Source: Faecalicatena orotica (GTDB taxonomy: Bacteria > Bacillota > Clostridia > Lachnospirales > Lachnospiraceae). From it: 64,000 nucleotides of DNA. The notes under the pieces were generated by a model. It saw nothing but the letters and a program-made list of their open reading frames with translations. It did no database searches and was not told where the DNA came from. Shown one piece after another: positions 43,479-53,249 of this stretch. The position numbers and the translations under genes are program-made. The stretch is taken from positions 18,324 through 82,323 of the forward strand of contig NZ_QGDL01000011.1 in assembly GCF_003149245.1 (NCBI RefSeq). Direction: 5' to 3'. Numbering within the stretch: the stretch's first letter is position 1; each line of letters opens with the position of its first letter.

Positions 43479-44459
43479 CTACACATAACCGTACACGCCT
43501 CTTACCGATACTTCTCCGGCGAAGACTGCTTCTGTTGTTCCATCCCCGCGGCGGACCAGCAGTTCGCCTTCCTTATTCACCCCGAGGGCATATGCATTAT
43601 ACTGTTCCTTTGCCCCGAGGATTCTAACTTCTTTTTCTCTATTTACAAGCAGGCTGTTGTACTCTTCCTGCATCTTTTCCAAATCCTGTGTTTCCAGAAA
43701 AAGGCTGTAGTTTTTTTCAAAACTTCTCATGACTGCCGCAATGATCGGGCTCCTCTTTACGATCCGCCCTGTTTCCAGCCGCAGAGATGTTGCTTTTTCA
43801 CTTAACTCTTTGGGAAGCCCTGTCATATTGACATTGATCCCTACTCCAATTACAACGTGATTGATGTAATCAATCTCTGTACTCATTTCCGTCAGGATTC
43901 CCACCAGCTTTTTCCCGTTCAGTACAATATCATTCGGCCATTTGATCTCGACATCGAGCTCCGTGCTTTCTTTCAGGCCTTCGGCTACACTTAATGCCAT
44001 GACGAGTGTCAGCATCGGTGCTTTTACAGGCGGTATTTCCGGGCGCAGCAGAATTGACATGTAGATACTGCAGCCTTTTGGAGATTCCCATCCCCTGCCG
44101 CGCCTGCCCCGGCCTGCATTCTGCTGGTCCGCCACTGCAAGTGTTCCGTGCGGTGCACCTTCCTCCCCCAGCTGTTTTGCCCTGATGTTCGTGGAGTCAG
44201 TTTCATTATAATAATATACCTGTTTTCCTGCCCAGACGGTATCAATCTGACTCGTCAGTTCCTCAAGCGTGATCACATCCGGGCTGTCTATAATATGGTA
44301 CCCTCTGTTGCGCACGGCCTCGACTTCATAGCCTTCTTCTTTCAGCTGGTTGACTGCCTTCCACACTGCGGTGCGGGAGACACCAAACTTCTCACATATC
44401 TGCTGGCCTGAGACATAGTCGTCACTTTCACGCAGCATTTTCAATATTTCCGCCTTCAA
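43479..44459 (-). CDS. birA: Bifunctional biotin ligase/biotin operon repressor
   Basis: 326 residues. An N-terminal winged helix (GQQICEKFGVSRTAVWKAV, about 18-36) is followed by the ligase with GRGRRGRGWESP (about 110-121) and KWPNDIVLNGKK (about 170-181), and a C-terminal SH3-like domain. It activates biotin as biotinyl-AMP, transfers it to carboxylases and represses biotin genes. The domain pair is complete. Confidence 0.96.
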   Translation of the reverse strand: MKAEILKMLRESDDYVSGQQICEKFGVSRTAVWKAVNQLKEEGYEVEAVRNRGYHIIDSPDVITLEELTSQIDTVWAGKQVYYYNETDSTNIRAKQLGEEGAPHGTLAVADQQNAGRGRRGRGWESPKGCSIYMSILLRPEIPPVKAPMLTLVMALSVAEGLKESTELDVEIKWPNDIVLNGKKLVGILTEMSTEIDYINHVVIGVGINVNMTGLPKELSEKATSLRLETGRIVKRSPIIAAVMRSFEKNYSLFLETQDLEKMQEEYNSLLVNREKEVRILGAKEQYNAYALGVNKEGELLVRRGDGTTEAVFAGEVSVRGVYGYV

Positions 44460-44484
44460 AACTTCACCCCAAATTCAAACGATT

Positions 44485-44509
44485 GGCAAAGGGGTCTGAC
44501 CCCTTTGCC
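44485..44509. repeat. Palindrome GGCAAAGGGGTC / GACCCCTTTGCC
   Basis: A perfect 10-bp stem with the recurring GGGGTCTGACCCC core, between birA and the patatin/carbamoyltransferase gene. Related copies lie at 40673-40698 and, partially, 43443-43456. Confidence 0.65.
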
Positions 44510-44528
44510 CTCCGTTTTCTGAATATTC

Positions 44529-46622
44529 TTAAAATTCGCCTAATGTTGCCACCATGACTGCCTTGATTGTATGCATACGGTTCTCTGCTTCATCGAAGAC
44601 TTTTGACTGCACGGATTCGAATACTTCGTCCGTTACTTCCATATCATTCACGCCGAAACGCTCACCCATCTCTTTACCGATCTTTGTCTCTAAGTCGTGG
44701 AATGCGGGCAGGCAGTGGAGGAAGATCGCTCCGTCGCCAGCGTTCTCCATAACTTCTTTTGTTACTTTGTATGGTGATAATTCTTTGATTCTCTTTTCCC
44801 AGACTTCATCCGGCTCGCCCATTGATACCCATACATCCGTATAGATGACATCCGCACCTTTTGTCCCTGCGTCAACATCTTCTGTCAGGGTGATTGTCGC
44901 ACCTGATTCTGCTGCATAGCCTTTGCAGGTGTCGACCAGTTCCTGATTCGGGAAGTATTCTGCCGTGGTGCATGCCACAAAATGCATTCCCATCTTTGCA
45001 CATGCAATCATAAGGGAATTGCCCATGTTGTATCTTGCATCCCCCATGTATACTAATTTAATGCCTTTCAGTCTTCCGAAATGTTCACGGATCGTTAAAA
45101 GGTCCGCCAGCATCTGGGTCGGGTGGTATTCATTTGTCAGGCCATTCCACACAGGCACGCCTGCGTATTTTGCCAGTTCTTCTACGACCTCCTGGCCAAA
45201 TCCGCGGTACTCAATTCCGTCATACATTCTTCCTAATACTCTTGCCGTATCCCGGATGCTCTCTTTCTTGCCGATCTGGGAACCGCTTGGATCAAGATAT
45301 GTGCTTCCCATTCCCATGTCATGTGCGGCAACCTCAAATGCACAGCGGGTCCTTGTGCTTGTCTTCTCAAAGATCAGGGCAATGTTCTTTCCCTTGTAAT
45401 GGTCTACAGGCACTCCGTTTTTCTTCTTTCCTTTCAGGTCTGCAGCAAGGTCAAGCAGATAAGTAATTTCTTCCGGTGTAAAGTCTTTCAGTGTCAAAAA
45501 ATTTCTTCCTTTTAAATTCATCTCATTTTCCCTTCCTATGTTCATTAGTACGTGTGTAAATCTGGGCAGGTGAATCTTGTCCGCCAGTTCCTCATATCTC
45601 TTCGCTGTCAGGTCAAATAATTCATCCACTGTATATATCTGGTACTTTGGAATCCGCAGCTGCTTCGCGCTGGCTTCCAGCATCGCCATATATAACTCTT
45701 TTCCGGTAAATGTCGGCGGCAGCTTCAAGATAAACGCCATCTCCGCCTTTTCTATCTCACTGATATCTGAAAACCGTTCTTCAAACCATACTTCGTCATG
45801 GGTACATGCCAGATAATAAATAAATCCCTCCAGCCCGTACAGCATCCTCTTTGCATCGAAGTACCCGATCTTCATATTCTGGCGGCTTCTCCTGCTGTCA
45901 AACTCAATGATACTTCCCAGACCAACCCGCGGCCCGATATGGTACTTCTCACTGTCATCAGGCATCTTCACCCTCGGTTCCCGGCCCGGCCCGTAAATGC
46001 GGATCTCTATGATGTCTGAGTATCCCCGGCGCACCAGTGACTTCAGCGGTACATTATTCACGACACCGCCATCTATATACCGTTTGCCGTGCAGCTTTTC
46101 ATTCTTGAAACCAAGAAGGTATGCACTGGCAAGCAGAAAATCCTCCAGCATCCCCTCCGGGATATCCTCCAGACTCAGGTCCAGTTCCTTAAAGTCTGTC
46201 AGTGAAAAGGTCAGGAGGCAGAACTCCTTCCCCGATGCACGAATCTTCTCTTCATCGATGACTTCATGAATCAGCTCACGCAGGGGCGTCACATCCACAC
46301 CGCCGTCTGACAGGGTCTTCCAGATCTCTGCGATGACTTCCGTAAACTTATTCTCATGGCTGAACAGCCGCTCCATCCAGCCATCATCCACATCCATAAC
46401 CTTGGAAAATGTCATCTCACTCCAGATCTTCTCTGCATTTTCGACATCATCCATACAGATCAGGGCACCGTTCAGCGCTCCAACAGACGTTCCTGCAACG
46501 GCATTGATCTTTACCCCGGCTTCCTTCAGCGCCTTCCATGCACCAATCTGGTAGGCACCCCTGGCGCCCCCTCCATCCAGTACAATTCCATATTCCTTAG
46601 ACAGATCCAGTAATACTTCCAT
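44529..46622 (-). CDS. argF: Patatin-like phospholipase fused in frame to ornithine carbamoyltransferase
   Basis: 697 residues. Residues 1-365 are a patatin-type lipase: oxyanion DGGGARGAY (about 17-25), nucleophile GTSVG (about 44-48) and active-site DGG (about 188-190). From about residue 368 a full carbamoyltransferase follows, beginning [16 protein letters not shown] (carbamoyl phosphate), HPTQMLAD and HCLPAF are all present. The carbamoyltransferase Met has AGGAAGG eight bases upstream, so it can also start separately. Both other frames stop directly before it, so a single base change in the patatin 3' end could have fused two genes. Whether a 697-residue protein is made is open. Confidence 0.85.
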   Translation of the reverse strand: MEVLLDLSKEYGIVLDGGGARGAYQIGAWKALKEAGVKINAVAGTSVGALNGALICMDDVENAEKIWSEMTFSKVMDVDDGWMERLFSHENKFTEVIAEIWKTLSDGGVDVTPLRELIHEVIDEEKIRASGKEFCLLTFSLTDFKELDLSLEDIPEGMLEDFLLASAYLLGFKNEKLHGKRYIDGGVVNNVPLKSLVRRGYSDIIEIRIYGPGREPRVKMPDDSEKYHIGPRVGLGSIIEFDSRRSRQNMKIGYFDAKRMLYGLEGFIYYLACTHDEVWFEERFSDISEIEKAEMAFILKLPPTFTGKELYMAMLEASAKQLRIPKYQIYTVDELFDLTAKRYEELADKIHLPRFTHVLMNIGRENEMNLKGRNFLTLKDFTPEEITYLLDLAADLKGKKKNGVPVDHYKGKNIALIFEKTSTRTRCAFEVAAHDMGMGSTYLDPSGSQIGKKESIRDTARVLGRMYDGIEYRGFGQEVVEELAKYAGVPVWNGLTNEYHPTQMLADLLTIREHFGRLKGIKLVYMGDARYNMGNSLMIACAKMGMHFVACTTAEYFPNQELVDTCKGYAAESGATITLTEDVDAGTKGADVIYTDVWVSMGEPDEVWEKRIKELSPYKVTKEVMENAGDGAIFLHCLPAFHDLETKIGKEMGERFGVNDMEVTDEVFESVQSKVFDEAENRMHTIKAVMVATLGEF

Positions 46623-46711
46623 ACGCTCACCTCGATTTATGATAGTATACTATATTCTGGTATAAAAATGCAACTTCTATTCCAAGCAAATAGAATACAA
46701 TAACGATAACA

Positions 46712-46733
46712 AGGACCTGGCATCTGCCAGATC
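46712..46733 (-). terminator. Terminator after deoR
   Basis: GGA-CTGGCA pairs with TGCCAG-TCC (one wobble), followed on the minus strand by TTGTTATCGTTATT. It closes the long nucleoside gene set ending in the DeoR gene. Confidence 0.7.
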
Positions 46734-46794
46734 CTCGCTAAGAATTCAGGTGTATGTCTTACCAGGCTCGAAAATACCCCGCCAAGTACGAGCA

Positions 46795-47574
46795 TTAGAC
46801 CATATCCAGACGTATCCCCTTCTCCCGGATCAGCTGCACCCAGTCTTCTGAAAGGTTTGTATCTGTAATGATTCTGTCAAAGATATCCAGATCCGTCACA
46901 AAGCACGGCTTAATCACCCCGAACTTGCTGGAATCCACGAGCAGTATCTTCTCTGCTCCCGACTGGATGATCGTCTGCTTGATCTCCAGTTCATAATTAT
47001 TCATGCAGGTAACCCCCATCGTATCATGGACCCCCGCCGCCGACGCGAAAACCTTAGTGGCCCGGATATTCTTAATCAGCGTAATATTCTCCGCGGATTC
47101 AAATAACGTCGTATCCGGATGGTAGTAACCGCCGCCGAAAATGATAGAGATATTGGGGTTGTTGCATATCCTGTTCAGGATATTCAGATTGCATGTAAAC
47201 ACCGTCATCTTCGTATCCTTCGCGATATTGTCCGCCAGATATTCCACCGTAGAGCCATTATCAATGATCACGCAGTCGTCCTGCTGAATCAGCGAAGAAG
47301 CAAACTTCCCGATGCGCTCCTTCTCTTTTGTATGTGAGCGGGTCGCCATAGAGAGCTGATACGCATCATCTTCCACTTCATATGTATACTGGGTGTTCAA
47401 GACTGCCGCACCCGGAATGTCTAATATCACATTCTTTGCTTTGAGTGTATCCATATCCCTGCGCACAGTCATCTCGGACACATCCAGCATCTGTGCAAGA
47501 TCACGGATCGTGGCACCATTCTGCTTTTTTAATATTTCTACCAACTTATTTAATCTATCCTCTTTTTTACTCAA
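46795..47574 (-). CDS. DeoR/GlpR-family repressor
   Basis: 259 residues. The N-terminal winged helix has RDLAQMLDVSEMTVRRDMDTL (split here as AQMLDVSEM and TVRRDM, about 21-42). The C-terminal sensor domain has the IDNGSTVEYLA loop (about 99-109) typical of the ribose-phosphate-isomerase-like fold that binds sugar phosphates. The last gene of the nucleoside set, it probably represses it, responding to deoxyribose-5-phosphate or ribose-5-phosphate. Candidate operators are upstream of deoC. Confidence 0.88.
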   Translation of the reverse strand: MSKKEDRLNKLVEILKKQNGATIRDLAQMLDVSEMTVRRDMDTLKAKNVILDIPGAAVLNTQYTYEVEDDAYQLSMATRSHTKEKERIGKFASSLIQQDDCVIIDNGSTVEYLADNIAKDTKMTVFTCNLNILNRICNNPNISIIFGGGYYHPDTTLFESAENITLIKNIRATKVFASAAGVHDTMGVTCMNNYELEIKQTIIQSGAEKILLVDSSKFGVIKPCFVTDLDIFDRIITDTNLSEDWVQLIREKGIRLDMV

Positions 47575-47675
47575 AAGAAATACCTCTCACTCTACAATCT
47601 CCCGCCGAGAATGCGTTATAACACCAAGATCATTATAACATAAATACGAAACTCGTGAAATACCTCAATAACTAT

Positions 47676-49673
47676 TTATAACGCGAAACACTCCCGCACA
47701 CGTTTAACTACTGCATCAGCCGTAAATCCATATTTTTCGAATAACTGGCCCGCCGGTGCGGAAGCCCCGAATTCATCCATTGTAATATAGCATCCGTCTA
47801 TGCCGATATACTTTCCCCAGGATACACTGCTGCCAGCTTCGACAACGGCACGGTTTCTTACATTCTTCGGAAGTACGGACTCCTGATAGGCTTTGTCCTG
47901 TTCCTCGAATACATCCAGACACGGCATGCTTACTACTCTGGCGGAAATTCCTTCCTCCTCCAGCTTTAAGGCAGCCTCCAGTGCAACGCCTGTCTCTGAC
48001 CCTGTCGCTATGAACAGGATATCTGCCGTGTCAGAGGATTCCTTCTTCAGGATATATCCCCCTCGCAGTGCTTCTTTCCCGCTGTCCTTTAATACAGGAA
48101 GGTTTTGTCTGGAAAGAACGAGGCAGGTCGGCGTCTTAAGTGATGTCAGGGCCGAATACCATGCCGCCTTCGTCTCCATCTCATCGGCCGGCCTGAACAC
48201 ATGCATATTCGGGAGGGACCTCAGCATGGTCAGCTGCTCAACCGGCTCGTGGGTCGGGCCATCCTCCCCGACCCCAATACTGTCATGGGTCAGAACGGAA
48301 ATCATTGGCAGCCCCATCAGGGAAGACAGGCGCAGCATTGGTTTCATATAGTCTGAGAACACAAAGAATGTCGCGGCATAAGTGCGCAGCCCTCCGTGCA
48401 GCAGGATTCCATTTGCCACGGCCGTCATTCCTAATTCTCTGACCCCGTAATGCATATTTCTTCCCTCCGGACATGTTCTCGAGAAATCAGGCTCCCCGTT
48501 CATAACAGTTTTATTCGACGGCCCCAGATCTGCGGAACCACCGATCAGGTTCGGCATCCGGTCTTTTATAACATTCAATACCTTTCCGGAAATGCTCCTT
48601 GTAGCCTCCGCTTTGCCGGTTCTTGCCCAGAATTCTTCGTCATCCAGCAGTTTAAGCGGAGCTTCTTCATCATAATAGGCATCCAGTCCTGCTTTCAGTT
48701 CAGGATACTTTCTTCCATATTCTTCAAACATCTGCTGCCAGAAATATTCCTTCGCAGCCCCGCTGCGCGCCAGAGTGCTGTAGTGTTCATAAACTTCCTG
48801 GGGTACCGCAAATGCCTCCTGTTCGGGCCATCCTAACGACTCCCTGAGGATTTTTACATTTTCCTCTCCGAGCGGCTCGCCGTGTGCACTCGCCCTGCCC
48901 TCTTTTGCAGGGACGCCATACCCGATTTTTGTCGTGATTTTAATAAAGGAAGGCCTTTCCTTATCAGCCTTTGCCTGTGCAACCGCTTTTCCGATTGCCT
49001 CCGTGTCGTTCCCGTCTTCCACTGTAAGTATCTGGAACCCAAACGCCTCGAAACGCTTTTCCACATCTTCCGTAAAAGCGATCCCGGTACTTCCCTCGAT
49101 TGTAATCGAATTTGAATCATACAGGACGATCAGTTTCCCAAGGCCGCACGTACCTGCCAGAGACATGGCCTCGGAAGAAATCCCTTCCATCAGGCAGCCG
49201 TCCCCGCACAATGCGTATGTATAATGGTCGAAGACCGGGTATCCTTCCCTGTTGAATTTCGCAGCCAGATGTTTCTCCGCTATCGCCATTCCGACTGCCA
49301 TCCCGAGTCCGGCGCCCAGCGGTCCTGTTGTCGCCTCCACACCTGTTGTATGTCCATATTCGGGGTGTCCCGGGGTCAGGGAACCTAACTGGCGGAAATT
49401 CTTCAGGTCTTCAGTCCCAAGCCCCCCATATCCGAATAAATGCAGCAGAGAATACAGCATGGAGGAACCATGCCCCGCCGACAGTATAAACCTGTCACGA
49501 TTGATCCATTCCGGGTCCGCCGGATTATGGTCCATCTGGTGCGCCCAGACCTCATATGCAATCGGAGCCGCCCCTAACGGGAGCCCCGGATGCCCTGAAT
49601 TTGCTTTCTGCACCATATCCGCGGATAAGATGCGGACTGCATTCACTGCCAAAGTCTCTAATTGCTTATTCAT
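47676..49673 (-). CDS. tkt: Transketolase
   Basis: 665 residues. The thiamine-diphosphate site has SGHPGLPLGAAP near the N-terminus and GDGCLMEGI at about 154-162, the pyrimidine domain THDSIGVGEDGPTHEP at about 470-485, and the C-terminal domain is complete. It moves two-carbon units between pentose and other sugar phosphates. The start overlaps the upstream permease gene by four bases (ATGA), so it is part of the nucleoside operon and channels ribose-5-phosphate to glycolysis. Confidence 0.95.
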   Translation of the reverse strand: MNKQLETLAVNAVRILSADMVQKANSGHPGLPLGAAPIAYEVWAHQMDHNPADPEWINRDRFILSAGHGSSMLYSLLHLFGYGGLGTEDLKNFRQLGSLTPGHPEYGHTTGVEATTGPLGAGLGMAVGMAIAEKHLAAKFNREGYPVFDHYTYALCGDGCLMEGISSEAMSLAGTCGLGKLIVLYDSNSITIEGSTGIAFTEDVEKRFEAFGFQILTVEDGNDTEAIGKAVAQAKADKERPSFIKITTKIGYGVPAKEGRASAHGEPLGEENVKILRESLGWPEQEAFAVPQEVYEHYSTLARSGAAKEYFWQQMFEEYGRKYPELKAGLDAYYDEEAPLKLLDDEEFWARTGKAEATRSISGKVLNVIKDRMPNLIGGSADLGPSNKTVMNGEPDFSRTCPEGRNMHYGVRELGMTAVANGILLHGGLRTYAATFFVFSDYMKPMLRLSSLMGLPMISVLTHDSIGVGEDGPTHEPVEQLTMLRSLPNMHVFRPADEMETKAAWYSALTSLKTPTCLVLSRQNLPVLKDSGKEALRGGYILKKESSDTADILFIATGSETGVALEAALKLEEEGISARVVSMPCLDVFEEQDKAYQESVLPKNVRNRAVVEAGSSVSWGKYIGIDGCYITMDEFGASAPAGQLFEKYGFTADAVVKRVRECFAL

Positions 49674-50614
49674 GCTGTTTTCTCCTTTTTCTTTTTATGT
49701 CCGATCACACCTTTCACCTTCAGCTTTGTCGTATAAGAACTGATCGCAAGTGCAAAAATCGCGAACAGGAACGGGAACATCTTAATAATTGACGGCGAAA
49801 TATTCATGCCTACCAGTTCTATCCTGATTCCGACAGCGTCTGCGAGTCCAAAAAGCAGTGTGACGAGTGAAGAGAAGACCGGGTGTGCATTTCCAAAAAC
49901 GAGTGCCGTAAATGCATTGAAGCCTCGTCCCTGAATCATGTCTTCTGAAAACTGTGAGACTGAAATTGTGGATAAGTATGCACCCGCAAGTCCTGACAGT
50001 GCACCTGAAATCAGTATGACCTGCCATTTCACCAGCGCCGGTTTGATGCCCGCCGTCTTAGCTGCCACTTCGGATTCCCCGACTGCACAGATACTTAAGC
50101 CCATCTTTGTCTTGAAGAGCATAATGTAAATGACAACAACAAGAAAGATTGCAAAATAAGTCACAATACTCTGCCCGCTTATACAGTTCAGGATCGGGAT
50201 ATCTTTAATAACAGGAATGTGGATCATATTCAGCTTATGGATCTTGTCCGGGCTGTATGCCCCCTGCACTTCGAACATGGCCCGCAGCAGGTAGGAAGTC
50301 AGGCCCGCGCCCAGCATGTTCATGGCGATACTGGCAATGATATTATCGGCTTTAAATTTCGTAACAAATAAAGCAAAGAGTGCACTGTACAACGCCCCGA
50401 CCAGCATCGCGCCGATGAGTCCCGCCCAGACATTACCACCGGTAAACTGTACCACTGCGACTGCCGCAAATGCGCCTACCAGAGAGAAACCTTCCAATGC
50501 AATGTTGAAGACACCCGCCCGCTGGCACAAAAGACCGCCCAATGCCATGAGCATTAAAGGAGTGGCAATTCTTATCATAGATGCCAGTGTGTCAGAAATA
50601 ACCGCTATGTTCAT
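49670..50614 (-). CDS. ABC transporter permease for nucleosides (NupQ/YufQ type)
   Basis: About 314 residues with eight to ten membrane spans, starting at ATG 50614 with GGAGG eight bases upstream. It has the family stretch LALEGFSLVGAFAAV near residue 40 (as IALEGFSLVG) and GRGFNAFTALVFG. With the second permease, the double-ABC ATPase and the BMP lipoprotein it forms a complete importer of the B. subtilis NupNOPQ type, which takes up guanosine and other nucleosides. Confidence 0.88.
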   Translation of the reverse strand: MNIAVISDTLASMIRIATPLMLMALGGLLCQRAGVFNIALEGFSLVGAFAAVAVVQFTGGNVWAGLIGAMLVGALYSALFALFVTKFKADNIIASIAMNMLGAGLTSYLLRAMFEVQGAYSPDKIHKLNMIHIPVIKDIPILNCISGQSIVTYFAIFLVVVIYIMLFKTKMGLSICAVGESEVAAKTAGIKPALVKWQVILISGALSGLAGAYLSTISVSQFSEDMIQGRGFNAFTALVFGNAHPVFSSLVTLLFGLADAVGIRIELVGMNISPSIIKMFPFLFAIFALAISSYTTKLKVKGVIGHKKKKEKTA

Positions 50615-50615
50615 C

Positions 50616-51701
50616 CTATTTACCTCCTTCACTTGCCTGTTTCTTCCCGGCCGCTTTTCTCTTTAACCTTGGAAGTACAAACTTGGCACTGATTGTTATG
50701 AATATGATCGCTGTTACAATGTCAGTTACTGCGGACGGTACATCCGTGATACGTTCCATGTTGATTCCGCCGTTCTTCAATGCACCAAAGAAGATACCGG
50801 AGAACAGCACACCGATCGGGTTATTGTTTGCCAGCAGGGACACAACGATACCGTCAAACCCGAAATCCGGGTTAAACCCTGCCAGAAGTCTGTGCTGGAC
50901 CGCCGTAACCTCTACAGCCCCGACAATTCCTGCAATTGCACCACTCATCGCCATAACCTGAAGGATCGTCTTCTTCGGCTTCATACCGGAGTATTTTGCC
51001 AGAACAGGATTCGAGCCGACCACTTTAATCTCGTGTCCGAATGCCGTCCTAAAGAAAACGAATGCGAGAACAAGCATTACGATAATTGCTATGTAAAAAC
51101 CAATGTTTGCCGAGGATGGCTCAAAATAAGAGATACGCGGGAGCCATGTGTTTTCATTTAATATGGCACTGGCATTTAAGTTCGTCCCGGCTTCCGGATC
51201 ACGTAAAGGACCGGTTACGAGATATTCCACGTACAGAGCCGCGATAAAGTTCAAAAGCAGTGTGGAAACAACTTCGTTCGTGTTCAGATATACCTTCATC
51301 AGGGCCGGAATCATTGCAAACAGCGCCCCTGCTGCCATAGCCGCTAAAAATACAAGAACGAGCGCAGCCACATGGTTCATTGATTTCGGGATATTCACCG
51401 CTACTGCTGTCGCCGCCGCGGCACCCATATACAGCTGCCCGTCCACACCAAGGTTAAAAACTTCCGCCTTGTAAGTCACACAGATTGCAAGCCCGGCGAG
51501 GATTAACGGGGTAGCCCAGCGGATAGTACCTGCAATATCAAGGGTAAGTCCCTCAAATATACCATTTACGATCGCCAGCGGCTCATAGCCGGATACGGCC
51601 AGGAAGATCGTTGCAAGGATCAGTGCAATGACAATCAGGCCAACTTGTTTTCCCACAACACCCACTGCGGATAATATTCTGTTGTTATCTTTATTTTTCA
51701 T
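50616..51701 (-). CDS. ABC transporter permease for nucleosides (NupP/YufP type)
   Basis: About 361 residues, ten or so membrane spans. The conserved YKAEVFNLGVDGQLYMGA near residue 82 and FGFDGIVVSLLANNNP near 290 mark the BMP-associated permease family. The chosen ATG has GGCGG eight bases upstream; two alternative starts lie within nine bases. It overlaps the ATPase gene by 11 bases. It heterodimerises with the permease encoded downstream. Confidence 0.88.
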   Translation of the reverse strand: MKNKDNNRILSAVGVVGKQVGLIVIALILATIFLAVSGYEPLAIVNGIFEGLTLDIAGTIRWATPLILAGLAICVTYKAEVFNLGVDGQLYMGAAAATAVAVNIPKSMNHVAALVLVFLAAMAAGALFAMIPALMKVYLNTNEVVSTLLLNFIAALYVEYLVTGPLRDPEAGTNLNASAILNENTWLPRISYFEPSSANIGFYIAIIVMLVLAFVFFRTAFGHEIKVVGSNPVLAKYSGMKPKKTILQVMAMSGAIAGIVGAVEVTAVQHRLLAGFNPDFGFDGIVVSLLANNNPIGVLFSGIFFGALKNGGINMERITDVPSAVTDIVTAIIFITISAKFVLPRLKRKAAGKKQASEGGK

Positions 51702-53223
51702 CGTCATCACCGCCTTGTCTCTTTGCTCCTGTCATGTAAACAGCAATCGTTCTCTCATCTGCTTCCCCGCGTTTGAATTCTGCCATGATTTCTCCTTCAT
51801 ACATAACCAGAATCCTGTCAGAAAGGGAAAGGATCTCATCCAGCTCCGCACTGACCAGCAGGACACCCCTGTTGGAATCGCGTACTTCAATGATCTTGTG
51901 GTGGATTGATTCTATCGCGCCAATATCAACCCCTCTTGTCGGCTGCGCCGCAATCAACAGGTCCGGGTCAGCTTCCATCTCACGTGCAAAGATGACCTTC
52001 TGCATGTTTCCGCCGGAAAGTGTTCCCAGCTTATAATCAGAATCCGGCGTCTTTACGTCGAAATTCTTACATAGCTCCTCTGACAAGGCATGGAGCTTTT
52101 TATTATCGAGGATACCTGACTTGCAGTATGGTTTCTGATAGTACCTGTTCAGAATCAGGTTATCCCTGATGGTACAGTTTACCGCACTTCCCATTTTCAG
52201 CCTGTCCTCCGGGATGTGGGACATGCCGCTCTCCCGCCTCTGGCGCACATTCCGGGCGGTAACATCCTGCCCTTTGAAAATAATCTGTCCGCCTGTAGGC
52301 TTCAGCATCCCTGATACTGCTTCAATCAGTTCTGTCTGCCCGTTCCCTTCGACGCCTGCGATTCCCACAACTTCCCCTCTTGAAACATGGAAGCTGACTC
52401 CGTTTAATGCCGGCAGGCCTCTCTGGTTCAGAGCATGGATATCCTTAACCTCCAGAACATCTTCGCCGGGCTGGTAGGGCTTACGGTCAATCTCCAGATT
52501 TACCTTCCTTCCCACCATCATGTCGGAAAGCCCTTCTGTATTCGCCTCCGAAGTATCCAGACTTCCAGTGACGAGCCCCTTTCTCATGACAACGATTTTA
52601 TCGGTGATGGCCATCACTTCACGGAGCTTATGTGTGATAAAAATAATGGCACATCCCTTTGATTTCAGGAGACGGAGTACATCCAGAAGCTTATCCGTCT
52701 CTGTTGGTGTCAGTACCGCCGTAGGCTCGTCGAGAATCAGCACCTTCGCCTCTCTGTACAGCGCCTTGATGATTTCAACCCTCTGTTTTTCCCCAACGGA
52801 AAGCTGGTATACCTTCTCGTCCAGATCCACCGGGAGATCATATGTATCCATGATCTCCCGAATCTTTTCTTTTGCCTCTTTTGTGTCAATCAGGCCTTTT
52901 TTAGTTGGTGCTTTCCCTAAGATAATGTTTTGTAAAACACTTAAGTTCGGCATCAGCATGAAATGCTGATGTACCATTCCGATTCCCAGTTTAATCGCCA
53001 TATTCGGGGACTGGATACGGACCTCTTTTCCAAAGAGCTTTATTACACCGAGATCCGGCTCCATCATTCCATACAGCATATTCATCATTGTAGATTTTCC
53101 GGCACCGTTCTCGCCGATCAGTCCAAGTATCTCCCCCTCACCTACGCTTAAAGAAACGTTATCATTCGCCACTACACCGGGAAAGAATTTCGATATATTC
53201 AACATTTCAACCGCTACTGCCAT
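51691..53223 (-). CDS. Double ABC-domain ATPase of the nucleoside transporter
   Basis: 510 residues with two ABC cassettes. The first has GENGAGKST (about 37-45), signature LSVGEKQRVEI and DEPTAVLTP. The second has GVEGNGQTEL (about 294-303), signature LSGGNMQK and a degenerate Walker B, as usual in this family (RbsA/NupO-like). It energises nucleoside import with the two permeases. Its end overlaps the permease gene. Confidence 0.93.
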   Translation of the reverse strand: MAVAVEMLNISKFFPGVVANDNVSLSVGEGEILGLIGENGAGKSTMMNMLYGMMEPDLGVIKLFGKEVRIQSPNMAIKLGIGMVHQHFMLMPNLSVLQNIILGKAPTKKGLIDTKEAKEKIREIMDTYDLPVDLDEKVYQLSVGEKQRVEIIKALYREAKVLILDEPTAVLTPTETDKLLDVLRLLKSKGCAIIFITHKLREVMAITDKIVVMRKGLVTGSLDTSEANTEGLSDMMVGRKVNLEIDRKPYQPGEDVLEVKDIHALNQRGLPALNGVSFHVSRGEVVGIAGVEGNGQTELIEAVSGMLKPTGGQIIFKGQDVTARNVRQRRESGMSHIPEDRLKMGSAVNCTIRDNLILNRYYQKPYCKSGILDNKKLHALSEELCKNFDVKTPDSDYKLGTLSGGNMQKVIFAREMEADPDLLIAAQPTRGVDIGAIESIHHKIIEVRDSNRGVLLVSAELDEILSLSDRILVMYEGEIMAEFKRGEADERTIAVYMTGAKRQGGDDDEK

Positions 53224-53249
53224 AATATCCTTCCTTTTCTGCTTATCTG

